Positions 1-9,228 of a stretch of DNA of 44,929 nucleotides are shown piece by piece. The notes under the pieces are model-generated. The model saw only the letters and a list, made by a program, of their open reading frames with translations. It was not told the origin of the DNA and did not search any database. The stretch is from NCBI GenBank assembly GCA_902764705.1, contig CACWWZ010000022.1:1-44929 (forward strand). The letters run 5' to 3'. The first letter of the stretch is position 1. Each line of letters begins with the position of its first letter. The stretch is from an uncultured Prevotellaceae bacterium. GTDB taxonomy: Bacteria > Bacteroidota > Bacteroidia > Bacteroidales > Bacteroidaceae. The position numbers were made by a program, and so were the translations under genes.

Positions 1-2753
1 TTATCGTTGATAGAGTAACCGATCACCGTCAGGATAGCACCGATGAACACCTGATCGATTTCCAGTGACATGGGAACCCAACCCCACAGTACACTGTAGA
101 AACCGAGAACTACCAATGCATCCAGAGCCAGCGCAATAGTAGCACCTGTAGAGTAAGCCACGTTGCGGAAGCGGAGCAGGATGTAGAGGAAGATAGCAAT
201 CAGGGCGATGATCACAGAGATGATAGCACCGTAAGTGATGTCCTTAGCAACAGCGGGACCTACCTTGGCCGAACTGATGATAGAACCACCCTCGCGAACA
301 TCAGGATTCTTGAACGACTCAACGTTAGCCTGGCTGATGAAGCCACCCTTCTTCAGAGCGTTATAGAGAATAGTCTCTGCCTGATCGTCAACTTCAGGAT
401 TGTTCGACTCGATATCCCAGTTGGTAGATACGCGGATGGTCTTGCCATCGGTACCCAGAGCAATCACAGAGGTATTAGCCTCCTTACCGGCATTCTCACC
501 AACGGTGTTGACGAAAGCACCAGCCAAAGCAGAACGGACCTCCTCCACGTGAGTCTCCTTGTCGAGAGTTACCACATAGTTACGACCACCAGTGAAATCG
601 ATGCTCTGGCTCAAGCCACGAACAAAGAACAACGAAACGATGAAGATCAAAGATGCGATTCCCCAGACGAGGAAGCTCTTCTTATACATACCCATGAAGT
701 TGTAGTGGGCGTTCTGCATCAGGTTCTTAGAATAAGCGGTAGAGAAGCTGAGGTTCAGCCACTTGTCCTTCTTCAGACGGTTCTCATAAACCAGGCGGGT
801 CAGGAACACTGCGGTGAAGAACGAGCAGAAGATACCAATGATCCAAGTGGTAGCGAAGCCCTTGACAGGACCTGTACCGAAGAACAACAGGATGAAACCG
901 GTAATCAGAGAGGTGACGTTCGAGTCGAAGATGGCGCTAAAGGCATTAGAGTAACCCTTCTGCACAGCCTCCTTCATGCCCAAGCCATGTTTCAACTCTT
1001 CCTTGATACGCTCGTAGATCAGCACGTTAGCATCCACAGCGGTACCCAGTGTCAGCACGATACCGGCGATACCAGGCATCGTCAGAGCAGCCTGGAACGA
1101 TGTCAGAATACCCAGTGTGAAGAACAAGTTGAACAACAGGGCGATATCCGAGAGAATACCAGGGATAAAGCCATACAGCATAATCATATAGATCATCAAC
1201 AGCACGAAGGCAACGATGAACGAGATGACACCCTGCTTGATAGACTGAGCACCAAGTGAGGGACCAACAACCTCTTCCTGAACGATACGGGTCGGAGCCG
1301 GCATCTTACCAGAGTTCAGCGTGTTAGCCAAGTCCTTGGTATCCTCGATGGTGAAGTTACCAGTAATCTGTGAGTTACCACCATCAATCTGACTCAGGAT
1401 ACGGGGAGCAGAATAAACAGCATCGTCGAGCACAATGGCTACGCCACGACCAATGTTCTGCTTAGTAATCTGGCTCCAACGGCGGGCACCGTCAGAGTTC
1501 ATCTGCATCGATACAGAGGGATGACCCATCTGGTCGAAGTCGTCCTTAGAAGAGGTAATCACGTCACCCTCCAGCGGAGCACGACCATTAGGCTCAGTAA
1601 TCTTCAGGGCATAAAGAGCGAAGACATCGCCCTTGGTGTTCTGGCCACCGAAGTCCTCGGGCTTGGCACCCCAGCGAAGCTTACACTCTGCGGGAAGCAC
1701 AGAAGCGGCAACGTTAGAGTAGATGACCTTGTTGACATCAGCGGTATCGCGAGCGTTGGCATAACCAACGATAGCCAGACCCTGGGGAACGGGCTGGAAC
1801 ACAGCGAAGAGAGGATTCTGCTTCAGAGCGTCAGCCTTAGCCTTGGCATCGCTGATCTTGCTGTCCTTCTTAGCCAGCTTAGCGGCCAGATCGGCAGCAG
1901 CTGCCTGCGTCGTGTCGGCAGCAGCCTCAGCAACAGCGGTGGTATCAGCAGCAGCAACGACAGTAGAATCGATAGCAGCGGCATCGGCATCACCACCCAA
2001 CACAGCGTACTTCTGGTTCAACTGAGCCAGCAGAGGATAAATCTCCTGAGAGTTATAGGTCTCCCAGAATTCGAGGTTGGCAGAACCCTGCAGCAACTTA
2101 CGAACACGCTCAGGCTCCTTCACACCAGGCATCTCGACCATGATACGGCCAGACTGACCCTCGAGCTTCTGGATGTTGGGCTGAACAACACCGAACTTAT
2201 CGATACGATTACGGACGACGTTGAACGAGTTGTCAACAGCAGACTGTACCTCAGCGCGCAGAGCACTCTCCACCTCAGAGTCGGTTGAGCTGGTGCTTAC
2301 CTTGCCCTTCATCTGCTGAGTAGCAAAGATTGCTGCCAAAGGACGTCCGTTAGCATTCTGTTTCCAATACTTGATGAACAGGGAGATAAAGTCGTCCTGA
2401 CTGGTCTCCTCTTCCTTCTTTGCCTGCTCCATAGACTTCTTGTAGGTTGCGTCGTTCTTGTGGTCAGCCAGTACATCGACAACGTCAGGTACTGACACCT
2501 CAAGAATTACGTTCATACCACCCTTCAGGTCAAGACCCAGGCCAATTTCCATCTCACGGCACTGCTTGAAAGAATAAATTCCACAGTACACCTTTTCGTT
2601 CATGATTGAATCGAGGTACTCCTGACCGGCTTCCTCGCCCATGGCCGCTGCCTTGTTCTCATGATAGCGGGTCACAAACGAAAAGGAGAGGTAGAAGCAG
2701 CAAACGAGAATCAAAACGATTGCGATAAATTTTACAATTCCTTTGTTTTGCAT
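1..2753 (-). CDS. secDF: SecDF protein-export fusion protein (C-terminus cut by window edge)
   Basis: Inner-membrane SecD-SecF fusion that uses the proton gradient to help the Sec translocon release proteins into the periplasm. The reading frame is open from the ATG at 2753 to the window edge, about 917 residues, and the end of the SecF half is missing. The N-terminus (MQNKGIVKFIAIVLIL, then FYLSFSFVTR) is the usual first membrane helix of Bacteroidetes SecDF. A low-complexity Ala/Asp/Thr-rich stretch lies at roughly residues 250-295 in the periplasmic part of SecD, followed by a Lys-rich segment; it looks like a lineage-specific linker. A TATATTTG -7 box lies 48 bases upstream of the start. 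The call rests on the N-terminus and the position and style of the frame; small frames on the other strand are shadows. Confidence 0.93.
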   Translation of the reverse strand, partial: MQNKGIVKFIAIVLILVCCFYLSFSFVTRYHENKAAAMGEEAGQEYLDSIMNEKVYCGIYSFKQCREMEIGLGLDLKGGMNVILEVSVPDVVDVLADHKNDATYKKSMEQAKKEEETSQDDFISLFIKYWKQNANGRPLAAIFATQQMKGKVSTSSTDSEVESALRAEVQSAVDNSFNVVRNRIDKFGVVQPNIQKLEGQSGRIMVEMPGVKEPERVRKLLQGSANLEFWETYNSQEIYPLLAQLNQKYAVLGGDADAAAIDSTVVAAADTTAVAEAAADTTQAAAADLAAKLAKKDSKISDAKAKADALKQNPLFAVFQPVPQGLAIVGYANARDTADVNKVIYSNVAASVLPAECKLRWGAKPEDFGGQNTKGDVFALYALKITEPNGRAPLEGDVITSSKDDFDQMGHPSVSMQMNSDGARRWSQITKQNIGRGVAIVLDDAVYSAPRILSQIDGGNSQITGNFTIEDTKDLANTLNSGKMPAPTRIVQEEVVGPSLGAQSIKQGVISFIVAFVLLMIYMIMLYGFIPGILSDIALLFNLFFTLGILTSFQAALTMPGIAGIVLTLGTAVDANVLIYERIKEELKHGLGMKEAVQKGYSNAFSAIFDSNVTSLITGFILLFFGTGPVKGFATTWIIGIFCSFFTAVFLTRLVYENRLKKDKWLNLSFSTAYSKNLMQNAHYNFMGMYKKSFLVWGIASLIFIVSLFFVRGLSQSIDFTGGRNYVVTLDKETHVEEVRSALAGAFVNTVGENAGKEANTSVIALGTDGKTIRVSTNWDIESNNPEVDDQAETILYNALKKGGFISQANVESFKNPDVREGGSIISSAKVGPAVAKDITYGAIISVIIALIAIFLYILLRFRNVAYSTGATIALALDALVVLGFYSVLWGWVPMSLEIDQVFIGAILTVIGYSIND

Positions 2754-2800
2754 TGTTGTTTATTTATTATTATAATTTATTGTTTTGCTTTTTTAGCCTG

Positions 2801-2808
2801 CAAATATA
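2801..2808 (-). promoter_or_regulatory. secDF promoter, -7 box
   Basis: Minus-strand TATATTTG, a perfect TAnnTTTG box, 48 bases upstream of the secDF start. No clear TTTG is seen at the expected -33 distance (TTCG lies there). Confidence 0.6.
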
Positions 2809-2857
2809 CGGTTTTTTCTTCACTTACCGAAATAATTTGGCACTTTTCATACATTTT

Positions 2858-3952
2858 TTAATGCTTTGGCCTGATTTTAAGCCAACAAATGAGCGGATTA
2901 TGGTCACTTGCGTCCATTTCACCATCAATTTTGCAATAATAGGGTTCTAGCTTTTCATTACAAAAAAAGTGGTCAATGCGAAGCGAGAAAGCTTTCTGAT
3001 TATATGACAAACCGATGCCCCTCCCTGTCTTGACAAAACAGTCGGTCAACACCTCGGCCATAGCATGACGGGAGTAGGAAATGGGATTGTCATTGAAATC
3101 GCCACAGACTATAACGGGATACTGGTCATGTTCCTTAGCATAGCGACAGACGGCACGAATTTGTCCGGCACGCTTGGCATTAGCCTCAGCCAACTTAATC
3201 AGCAGCATTTTCGATTCCTCACGTACAGAGTCGCGCGACATCTCGCCCTTTATAATCTGCCGATACTGCCTGCGATCGTCGCTGCTCAGATGACAACTCT
3301 CAAAATGATTGTTAACAACCACCAGTGTATCGTCTCCAGCCTTCAGCCACCATGCCACACTGCCATTGGCCTCCGATTGGTAAGGGATGCGTTCCCGTCG
3401 AATAATCGGATATTTCGAATGAATACCCAAAGCATTGAAACTCTTCGTAGTATTAGCGATGACCATCGTATCATTATAGGCAAATATTTTCTCATAGTGA
3501 AGAAACACATAGCGGCGCCAAGTATCAGCATCCTCCTGTACACAGACAATGTCAGGGTCCTCAGCAAACAAATAGTCGCGAACATACTCAAAGCCGTATT
3601 CGTATTTGTAGTTGCCTCCATAAGCACAGACATTATAGGATATAACCTTCAGCGCCCCCTCAGGAATATCCTGACGAGCATTAATGGGCAAATAAATACT
3701 AATAGGAACGTATGCCAACAGGAAACCACACACGGAAATCCACACCATACGCCACTTGAAAATCAACCAAAAGAAGATGAACAAGAGGTTTATCAGCAAG
3801 AAGACAGGCAGCGTCATACCCAACGTCGAAAGCAAAGGATGGTCAGAAGGATCCAAACGGTCGCTATAGCCTACCAGTAACATGACAATGACGGAGGCGA
3901 AATTCGCCCCCGCTATCACATGAACGGTGAATTCCTTCAATTGTTTAATCAC
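2858..3952 (-). CDS. Membrane-anchored endonuclease/exonuclease/phosphatase (EEP) family protein
   Basis: 364 residues. About three hydrophobic helices fill residues 10-95, followed by an EEP domain from about residue 101. Visible EEP motifs are SYNVCAYGG (Asn107), VQED (Glu140), GDFNDNP (284-290) and the C-terminal SDHNP (349-353), which form the metal-dependent active site in this superfamily (DNase I, sphingomyelinases, phosphoinositide phosphatases). The substrate cannot be told from sequence. The start overlaps the rhomboid stop by 4 bases (ATGA arrangement), so the two are probably co-translated. The C-terminal domain is predicted to face the periplasm or the cytoplasm depending on helix count, which I cannot settle. 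Confidence 0.88.
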   Translation of the reverse strand: MIKQLKEFTVHVIAGANFASVIVMLLVGYSDRLDPSDHPLLSTLGMTLPVFLLINLLFIFFWLIFKWRMVWISVCGFLLAYVPISIYLPINARQDIPEGALKVISYNVCAYGGNYKYEYGFEYVRDYLFAEDPDIVCVQEDADTWRRYVFLHYEKIFAYNDTMVIANTTKSFNALGIHSKYPIIRRERIPYQSEANGSVAWWLKAGDDTLVVVNNHFESCHLSSDDRRQYRQIIKGEMSRDSVREESKMLLIKLAEANAKRAGQIRAVCRYAKEHDQYPVIVCGDFNDNPISYSRHAMAEVLTDCFVKTGRGIGLSYNQKAFSLRIDHFFCNEKLEPYYCKIDGEMDASDHNPLICWLKIRPKH

Positions 3953-4878
3953 GACTCGTGGCTTTGGTCAAACAATTTCTTCTTTTCCTCTTTTGTCAGG
4001 CTATCATAGCCACTCTTGCGAATCTTGTCCAAGATGGCGTCTACCTCTTCCTGATTCTGGCGCTGACGGGCATTATACTCCTGGTCTGTCTCACGACGAC
4101 GTTGCATCTCTTCAGCTTGCATACGGGTATTATGCTGATTCCGTTGGCGCTGGTCATAGCGACGTTTCATGCTCTCGAAGAACTCCTGACCACGACTGCG
4201 ACCGAAACGCTGGCTGGAGTCAGGGTGTTTCTGCCAATAACGAATGAGCAGGAAACCAAACAGCATACCTCCCAAATGAGCCATGTGGGCAACTCCGTCG
4301 CCAGGCCCACTCATGGCCGAGAACAGTTCAATGACAATATATCCGGCAACCAGCCACTTGGCCTTGATGGGAAACGGGAATGGAATGATAAACAGTCGTT
4401 CGTTAGGGAATATCATACCAAAGGCCAACAAAATGGCATAAACGGCACCTGAGGCACCGATGGTTGTCCATAGGTTGATATAGGCATCGGTAGTCATCTG
4501 TACACCCCCGGCATTTACGTATTGGTAGGCTGCAAGACCCTCTATCGAGTAGTTGACATACTGCACCAACTCCTGTGCGACGCCAGCGCCGACTCCACAA
4601 CAAATGTAATAAAAAATGAATTTTCTCGGACCCCACACGCGTTCGATTACTGCACCAAACATCCACAAGGCAAACATATTGAAAAATATATGCGTAAAAC
4701 CGCCGTGAAGAAACATGTAAGTAAAGAACTGATAAAAATGGAAGTCACTGGCCAGGAAGAAATGAAGTCCTAACAGCTGCGTCAGGTCTATGCCTCGCAA
4801 CTGCAGAACCCATGTCGCCACAAATGTCAGGAAGTTGACAATGAGCAGATTCTTGGTCATCGTGGGAATATTATTCAT
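3949..4878 (-). CDS. Rhomboid family intramembrane serine protease
   Basis: 309 residues. Rhomboids cleave membrane-spanning substrates inside the bilayer using a Ser-His dyad. The nucleophile motif GASG is at 141-144 (Ser143), the catalytic His in AHLGGMLFG is near residue 201, and the HGGFTHIFFN motif of the second helix is at about 58-67. The C-terminal 90 residues form a highly charged Arg/Gln/Glu-rich cytoplasmic tail that is longer than the catalytic core needs. It is first in a two-gene unit with the EEP protein (4-base overlap), with a TAATTTTG promoter box upstream. Confidence 0.93.
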   Translation of the reverse strand: MNNIPTMTKNLLIVNFLTFVATWVLQLRGIDLTQLLGLHFFLASDFHFYQFFTYMFLHGGFTHIFFNMFALWMFGAVIERVWGPRKFIFYYICCGVGAGVAQELVQYVNYSIEGLAAYQYVNAGGVQMTTDAYINLWTTIGASGAVYAILLAFGMIFPNERLFIIPFPFPIKAKWLVAGYIVIELFSAMSGPGDGVAHMAHLGGMLFGFLLIRYWQKHPDSSQRFGRSRGQEFFESMKRRYDQRQRNQHNTRMQAEEMQRRRETDQEYNARQRQNQEEVDAILDKIRKSGYDSLTKEEKKKLFDQSHES

Positions 4879-4942
4879 CTTGCTACTTTTCTATTGGTTA
4901 TATCATTTGGCTCACGTTTTAACGATGATGCCGTTTCGGGCG

Positions 4943-4976
4943 CAAAATTACAAAAAATATCCGTGTTTTTACGCAA
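4943..4976 (-). promoter_or_regulatory. Promoter of the rhomboid-EEP unit
   Basis: Minus-strand TAATTTTG at 4950-4943 with TTTG at 4976-4973, spacing 22. This is close to the Bacteroidetes consensus, slightly wide. Confidence 0.55.
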
Positions 4977-5032
4977 AAATGGGACAATACACACTTTTTT
5001 TTATGAAAAAAATCATTTTTTTCCTTTTTTTG

Positions 5033-5063
5033 TTTGTTTTATGAATTCTTTGTCATATATTTG
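5033..5063 (+). promoter_or_regulatory. HU gene promoter
   Basis: TTTG at 5033-5036 and TATATTTG at 5056-5063, spacing 19: a perfect Bacteroidetes sigma-ABfr-type promoter 53 bases before the HU start. The AT-rich leader continues to the start codon. Confidence 0.75.
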
Positions 5064-5115
5064 CGTCAGAATTTGACTTAAACATTTTTAATTTAACTTT
5101 TAAAACTACAAAATT

Positions 5116-5391
5116 ATGAACAAGACAGAATTAATTGACAAGATTGCTGCAGGTGCAGGTCTGACCAAAGTTGACGCAAAAAAGGCTCTCGAAGCTGGTG
5201 TAGAAGCTATTAAGGCAGCTCTCGTAGCAGGTGACAAGGTACAGCTCGTAGGTTTCGGTACTTTCGCTGTAAATCAGAAGCCCGCCCGTGAGGGTATCAA
5301 CCCCGCTACCAAGCAGAAGATTAAGATCGCTGCTAAGAAGGTTGCTAAGTTCAAGGCTGGTCAGGAGTTTGCTGACGCTATCAACAAGTAA
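5116..5391 (+). CDS. HU family DNA-binding protein
   Basis: 91 residues, the standard length for HU. HU dimers bind and bend DNA and compact the nucleoid. The sequence opens MNKTELIDKIAAGAGL and carries the family signature GFGTFAVNQKPAREGINP around residues 47-64, which spans the DNA-contacting beta arm, with the proline at its tip. It stands alone on the plus strand, with its own promoter and a strong terminator directly behind. Very regular codon use suggests high expression. Confidence 0.96.
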   Translation: MNKTELIDKIAAGAGLTKVDAKKALEAGVEAIKAALVAGDKVQLVGFGTFAVNQKPAREGINPATKQKIKIAAKKVAKFKAGQEFADAINK

Positions 5392-5410
5392 TCTTTGTAA
5401 ATAAAAATTT

Positions 5411-5447
5411 AAGAGGCCTCATCTTTCTGATGAAGCCTCTTTTTTTT
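5411..5447. terminator. Rho-independent terminator behind HU
   Basis: Stem 5411-5423 with 5429-5441 (12 of 13 pairs), loop TTTCT, followed by a run of T to 5447. It lies between the convergent HU and SDR genes. The minus-strand side is flanked by A/T-rich sequence, so it may stop transcripts from both directions. Confidence 0.88.
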
Positions 5448-5469
5448 GCAGATGGCAGTTCGTCACAAA

Positions 5470-6270
5470 TCAAGGCTGCTTGCCAATGTAAGCCAAAATA
5501 CCGCCATCGACATAGAGTATGTGACCGTTAACGGCATCTGAAGCATGGGATGCCAGGAACACAGCGGGGCCTCCTAGTTCAGAAGGATCAAGCCAACGGC
5601 CTGCAGGAGTCTTGGCACAGATGAACGAGTCGAACGGATGACGACTGCCGTCCGGCTGACGCTCGCGAAGAGGTGCAGTCTGTGGTGTAGCGATGTAGCC
5701 CGGGCCAATACCATTACACTGGATGTTGTATTCACCGTACTCCGAGCAGATGTTGCGGGTAAGCATCTTCAGACCGCCCTTAGCAGCTGCGTAGGCAGAA
5801 ACCGTCTCACGACCCAATTCAGACATCATCGAGCAGATATTGATAATCTTTCCCTCCTTGCGCTCCATCATCTCAGGGATAACGGCAGCAGAGCAGATAT
5901 AAGGAGCCACCAAGTCAACATCGATGACCTGTTGGAACTCGGCGCGCTTCATCTCGTGCATAGGAATGCGCTTGATGATACCTGCATTGTTGACAAGGAT
6001 GTCAATCTGGCCCACCTCGGCGTGAATCTTCTCAACAAGAGCCTTCACGGCATTCTCGTCGGTCACGTCACAGACATAACCCTTCACATTGCTAATACCT
6101 GCCTCTTTGTAGTTGTCGAGACCGCGCTGCAGGGCAGCTTCATTGATGTCGTTGAAAATGATGGTCTTGATGCCAGCAGCCACGAAAGCCTTGGCGATGT
6201 TAAAACCAATACCATAAGACGCGCCGGTAATCCAGGCGTTCTTACCTTCTAATGAAAATAGATTTGCCAT
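5470..6270 (-). CDS. SDR oxidoreductase, gluconate 5-dehydrogenase / 2-deoxy-gluconate 3-dehydrogenase type
   Basis: 266 residues, classical short-chain dehydrogenase. The NAD(P)-binding motif TGASYGIG is at 15-22, NNAG at 94-97, the catalytic Ser is near 147 and the YAAAK motif gives Tyr160 and Lys164. The segment ERQPDGSRHPFDSF is typical of the Bacteroidetes gluconate 5-dehydrogenase (IdnO/KduD-like) group, which interconverts keto- and hydroxy-sugar acids in gluconate or uronate breakdown. No other uronate gene is nearby, so the substrate is inferred only. It starts 30 bases after tRNA-Gln on the same strand and may be read from the tRNA promoter. Confidence 0.85.
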   Translation of the reverse strand: MANLFSLEGKNAWITGASYGIGFNIAKAFVAAGIKTIIFNDINEAALQRGLDNYKEAGISNVKGYVCDVTDENAVKALVEKIHAEVGQIDILVNNAGIIKRIPMHEMKRAEFQQVIDVDLVAPYICSAAVIPEMMERKEGKIINICSMMSELGRETVSAYAAAKGGLKMLTRNICSEYGEYNIQCNGIGPGYIATPQTAPLRERQPDGSRHPFDSFICAKTPAGRWLDPSELGGPAVFLASHASDAVNGHILYVDGGILAYIGKQP

Positions 6271-6300
6271 AATAGTTTGTTTTTAGAGAATAGTTTTTTG

Positions 6301-6371
6301 TTGTCCAAGGCGGATTCGAACCACCACAAACAGAACCAAAACCTGTTGTGCTACCATTACACCATTGGACA
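6301..6371 (-). tRNA. tRNA-Gln (anticodon TTG)
   Basis: 71 bases fold as a full cloverleaf on the minus strand: acceptor TGTCCAA with TTGGACA, T-arm GGTGG-TTCGAAT-CCGCC, anticodon stem ACAGG with TCTGT (one G-T pair) and loop TTTTGGT giving TTG at positions 34-36, which reads CAA for glutamine. The discriminator base is A and CCA is not encoded. A consensus promoter lies upstream. Confidence 0.95.
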
Positions 6372-6424
6372 ATGCAACGCTTTACTTTAACCTTCAGGTC
6401 GAAGACTGCGCGCATTTGCGGGTG

Positions 6425-6455
6425 CAAAATTAGCAAAAATTTCGCACACCGCAAA
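6425..6455 (-). promoter_or_regulatory. tRNA-Gln promoter
   Basis: Minus-strand TTTG (6455-6452) and TAATTTTG (6432-6425), spacing 19. It also follows the tyrS stop directly and may serve the SDR gene downstream of the tRNA. Confidence 0.7.
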
Positions 6456-6466
6456 ATTTTTACCGA

Positions 6467-7765
6467 TTATTTCACTATCAGCAGATAATAATTCTTCTTT
6501 CCTTTCTGGGCAAGAAGGTATTTACCGTCGATGAGGTCATCGGCAGTAACAGGACGATTCTGGTCAGTCAGCTTCTCCTTGTTCAGCGAGACGCCACCAC
6601 CCTGCACCATCTTACGCATCTCACCCTTCGAGGGGAATACGGGAGCTACGGTAGTAAACAGTTCGATAGCGGGCTGACCTAACTGGTCCTTCGAAATCTC
6701 AAACTGGGGAACACCGTCGAAGACGTCGAGGAACGTCTGTTCGTCCAACTTCTCAAGTCCTTCCTTCGTAGCCTTGCCAAACAACAGGTTGCTAGCCTCG
6801 ATAGCAGCATCGAGCGCTTCCTGCGAGTGTACCATCACAGTGACCTCCTCAGCCAGGCGCTTCTGCAGCACGCGACGACCTGGGTCTGCCTTGTGCTCCT
6901 CAACGAGGGCATCAATGACATCCTTCTCCAAAGAAGTAAAAATCTTGATATACTTCTCGGCATCATCATCGCTGACATTCAGCCAGAACTGATAGAACTT
7001 ATAAGGTGTGGTGCGCTTGGGATCGAGCCAGATATTGCCACTCTCCGTCTTACCGAACTTCTTACCGTCGCTCTTAGTAATCAGCGGACAAGTCAGTGCA
7101 AAAGCCTCATTCTCGTAGCCCAGCGTACGGCGGATGAGCTCCGTACCCGTAGTGATGTTACCCCACTGGTCGTTGCCACCTAACTGCAACTTACAGTTCT
7201 TATGCTGATAAAGGTACAGGAAGTCATAGCCCTGCAGCAACTGATAGGTGAACTCAGTAAAAGAAAGACCGTCACGGGCAGTACCATTAAGGCGCTGCTG
7301 TACGCTGTCCTTGGCCATCATGTAGTTGACGGTAATGTGCTTACCTACCTCACGGGCAAAGTCCAGGAAGGTAAAGTTCTTCATCCAGTCGTAGTTATTC
7401 ACCATCTCGGCGGCATTTGGTCCTTCGGCTTCGAAGTCGAGGAATTTCGACACCTGTGCCTTTATGCACTCCTGATTGTGGCGAAGCGTCTCTTCGTTCA
7501 GCAGGTTGCGCTCCTGACTCTTACCTGACGGGTCGCCAATCATACCGGTAGCACCACCCACCAGGATGATGGGCTTATGACCACAACGCTGCAGGTGACG
7601 CAGCATCATGATACCACAGAGGTGGCCGATATGCAGAGAGTCGGCCGTAGGATCAGTTCCCAAATAGGCTGTTACCATTTCTTTCTGGAGCAGCTCTTCC
7701 GTGCCAGGCATCATCTGTGCCAGCATACCGCGCCATTTCAGTTCTTCAACAAAGTTCTTTCTCAT
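6467..7765 (-). CDS. tyrS: Tyrosyl-tRNA synthetase
   Basis: 432 residues, class I synthetase that charges tRNA-Tyr. The HIGH motif is at 45-48 (HIGHLCG), the KMSKS-equivalent is the KFGKT loop near residue 235, and the tyrosine-binding GGNDQWGNI segment is clear. The C-terminal S4-like RNA-binding domain ([11 protein letters not shown] onward) is complete. It is last in a compact minus-strand series (DUF4271, hemD, rnpA, yidD, tyrS); no TAnnTTTG box lies in the 61-base gap to yidD, so it is probably co-transcribed. Confidence 0.97.
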   Translation of the reverse strand: MRKNFVEELKWRGMLAQMMPGTEELLQKEMVTAYLGTDPTADSLHIGHLCGIMMLRHLQRCGHKPIILVGGATGMIGDPSGKSQERNLLNEETLRHNQECIKAQVSKFLDFEAEGPNAAEMVNNYDWMKNFTFLDFAREVGKHITVNYMMAKDSVQQRLNGTARDGLSFTEFTYQLLQGYDFLYLYQHKNCKLQLGGNDQWGNITTGTELIRRTLGYENEAFALTCPLITKSDGKKFGKTESGNIWLDPKRTTPYKFYQFWLNVSDDDAEKYIKIFTSLEKDVIDALVEEHKADPGRRVLQKRLAEEVTVMVHSQEALDAAIEASNLLFGKATKEGLEKLDEQTFLDVFDGVPQFEISKDQLGQPAIELFTTVAPVFPSKGEMRKMVQGGGVSLNKEKLTDQNRPVTADDLIDGKYLLAQKGKKNYYLLIVK

Positions 7766-7789
7766 ATTTCTTTCATTTTTATTTTTATT

Positions 7790-7829
7790 CTAGGTTTTCC
7801 TAGGTTGTCCTAGGTTGTCCTAGGTCCTA
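7790..7829. repeat. Tandem array, 10-bp unit (CTAGGTTGTC-like)
   Basis: Two exact 10-bp units CTAGGTTGTC (7800-7819), a variant before them (CTAGGTTTTC, 7790-7799) and a truncated unit after. CCTAGG palindromes recur at the unit joints. The yidD stop codon (7827-7829) lies at its edge, so the array fills the yidD-tyrS junction. Confidence 0.85.
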
Positions 7830-8069
7830 GGGCACTGGATCGTAACCTGAGCCTCCCCATGGATGGCACCGTAAAATGCGCCTGACGGCCAGATAGAGTC
7901 CCTTTATTGGACCATGCTTCAACAGCGCCTGGCGAGCATATTCGCTACAGGTTGGCGTGAAACGGCAAGATGGGCCCAGCAGTGGCGATAGGCAGATCTG
8001 GTAGAAGCGGATGGGCAGAATCAACAACCACACCAGCGTTCGCGACAGGAAATGGAGCAAGGTCTTCAT
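7827..8069 (-). CDS. yidD: YidD membrane protein insertion efficiency factor
   Basis: 80 residues, usual length about 70-85. YidD is a small membrane-associated protein that aids YidC/Sec-dependent insertion. The family core is present: [19 protein letters not shown], then [11 protein letters not shown] with the conserved cysteines, and [13 protein letters not shown] at the C-terminus. It overlaps the rnpA stop by 4 bases. The rnpA-yidD pairing is conserved across bacteria and supports both calls. Confidence 0.95.
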   Translation of the reverse strand: MKTLLHFLSRTLVWLLILPIRFYQICLSPLLGPSCRFTPTCSEYARQALLKHGPIKGLYLAVRRILRCHPWGGSGYDPVP

Positions 8070-8452
8070 AACTTTTCTGCCACTCGTTGCATCAGACCGA
8101 CCACTCGCGACTCAACATCACGTGAGGAGCGATGCTCGTCGGACAACCAAATAAAAGCCAGCAACAGTTGTTCGTGCTCTGTCAGCGCCTCATATAGCAG
8201 TTCCTTGTGCTGACGGAAGGCTTCACGCACCTGACGTTTAACACGATTTCTGTCTACGGCATGCTTAAACCGTTTCTTAGGGACGCTGACGAGCATCTGA
8301 ACAGGCGCCTCGCCTTGCGCGCGTTCCTTTTTTATATATACTGCTCTTAACGGAAATGCAGCCATTGACTGGCTACATCCTCCTCCAAAGAGCGTATCTA
8401 TCAGCTTTTGGCTGACCATGCGCTCCCGCTTCTTCAAACAAGGAGCTATCAT
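8066..8452 (-). CDS. rnpA: Ribonuclease P protein component
   Basis: 128 residues, the basic protein subunit that helps the RNase P RNA bind and cleave pre-tRNA 5' leaders. The signature [18 protein letters not shown] (about residues 68-85) is the RNR motif of the family, preceded by VSVPKKRFK. It overlaps yidD by 4 bases and follows hemD by 19 bases. Confidence 0.95.
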   Translation of the reverse strand: MIAPCLKKRERMVSQKLIDTLFGGGCSQSMAAFPLRAVYIKKERAQGEAPVQMLVSVPKKRFKHAVDRNRVKRQVREAFRQHKELLYEALTEHEQLLLAFIWLSDEHRSSRDVESRVVGLMQRVAEKL

Positions 8453-8471
8453 TGTCGCGTAAAAGCTTGGG

Positions 8472-9221
8472 TTAATCTTGGGTTTCGAGCAGATAGTGCT
8501 GCAATGCTCCCGTCATCGAAGGATACTTCTCCGTTGGGGCCTCTAAGTCGAGGCGCAGGCCTGCGTCACGAGCAGCCTTTGCTGTAGCCGGGCCGAAGGT
8601 GGCAATAGCAATGTCGCCCTGTTTGAAATCGGGGAAGTTCTTGGTTAGTGCCTCTATACCGGCAGGACTGAAGAAAACAAGCATGTCATAGTCGAAGGTC
8701 TTCACTTCCTCAGGAGTAAAGTCATTGCTGACGGTACGATACATCACGCACTCACAATGGTTCAACTTCTTGGCATCGAGCATTTGGGCGATGGCATCGT
8801 TGTGAACATCGCTCATGGGAACGAGGTACTTCTCTGTTTTATGTTTTGCCATCGTGGGAACGAGATCGTCAATCTTACCCGTTGTTCCAAAGAATACCTT
8901 ACGCTTGCGATACTGCACATACTTCTGAATATACAAAGAAATAGTCTCTGTGACACAGAAATACTTCATATCCTCAGGAATAGCCAGACGCATCTCCTTG
9001 GCTAGCGTAAAGAAATGGTCGATAGCATGGCGCGAGGTGAATACGATAGCCGTATAGTCGAGAATATTCACTTTCTGCGTACGGAATTCCTTGGCAGAGA
9101 TTCCCTCAACCTTGATGAACGGACGGAACACCAGTTCTACGCCGAATTTAGAAGCGATGTCAAAATATGGCGATTTCTCGCTTGACGGTTTAGGTTGTGA
9201 AACTAAAATCTTCTTTATCAT
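8472..9221 (-). CDS. hemD: Uroporphyrinogen-III synthase
   Basis: 249 residues. HemD closes and inverts ring D of hydroxymethylbilane to give uroporphyrinogen III in haem and corrin synthesis. The family is poorly conserved; the call rests on length, the opening MIKKILVSQPKPS, the VFTSRHAIDHFF and VFFSPAGIEAL segments at the expected two-domain positions, and the ATFGPATAKAARDAGLRLD ending. The neighbours (DUF4271 in front, rnpA behind) match the order seen in Bacteroidetes. No other haem gene is in the window. Confidence 0.85.
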   Translation of the reverse strand: MIKKILVSQPKPSSEKSPYFDIASKFGVELVFRPFIKVEGISAKEFRTQKVNILDYTAIVFTSRHAIDHFFTLAKEMRLAIPEDMKYFCVTETISLYIQKYVQYRKRKVFFGTTGKIDDLVPTMAKHKTEKYLVPMSDVHNDAIAQMLDAKKLNHCECVMYRTVSNDFTPEEVKTFDYDMLVFFSPAGIEALTKNFPDFKQGDIAIATFGPATAKAARDAGLRLDLEAPTEKYPSMTGALQHYLLETQD

Positions 9222-9228
9222 TCTTGTC

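Noticed and set aside
549-2288. Two plus-strand frames (236 and 255 codons) in the first 2.3 kb
   Set aside because: They lie antisense to secDF, whose frame runs off the left edge and so is not bounded by a stop in the window.
6242-6454. 70-codon minus-strand frame across the tRNA-Gln locus
   Set aside because: It translates the tRNA gene and its promoter.
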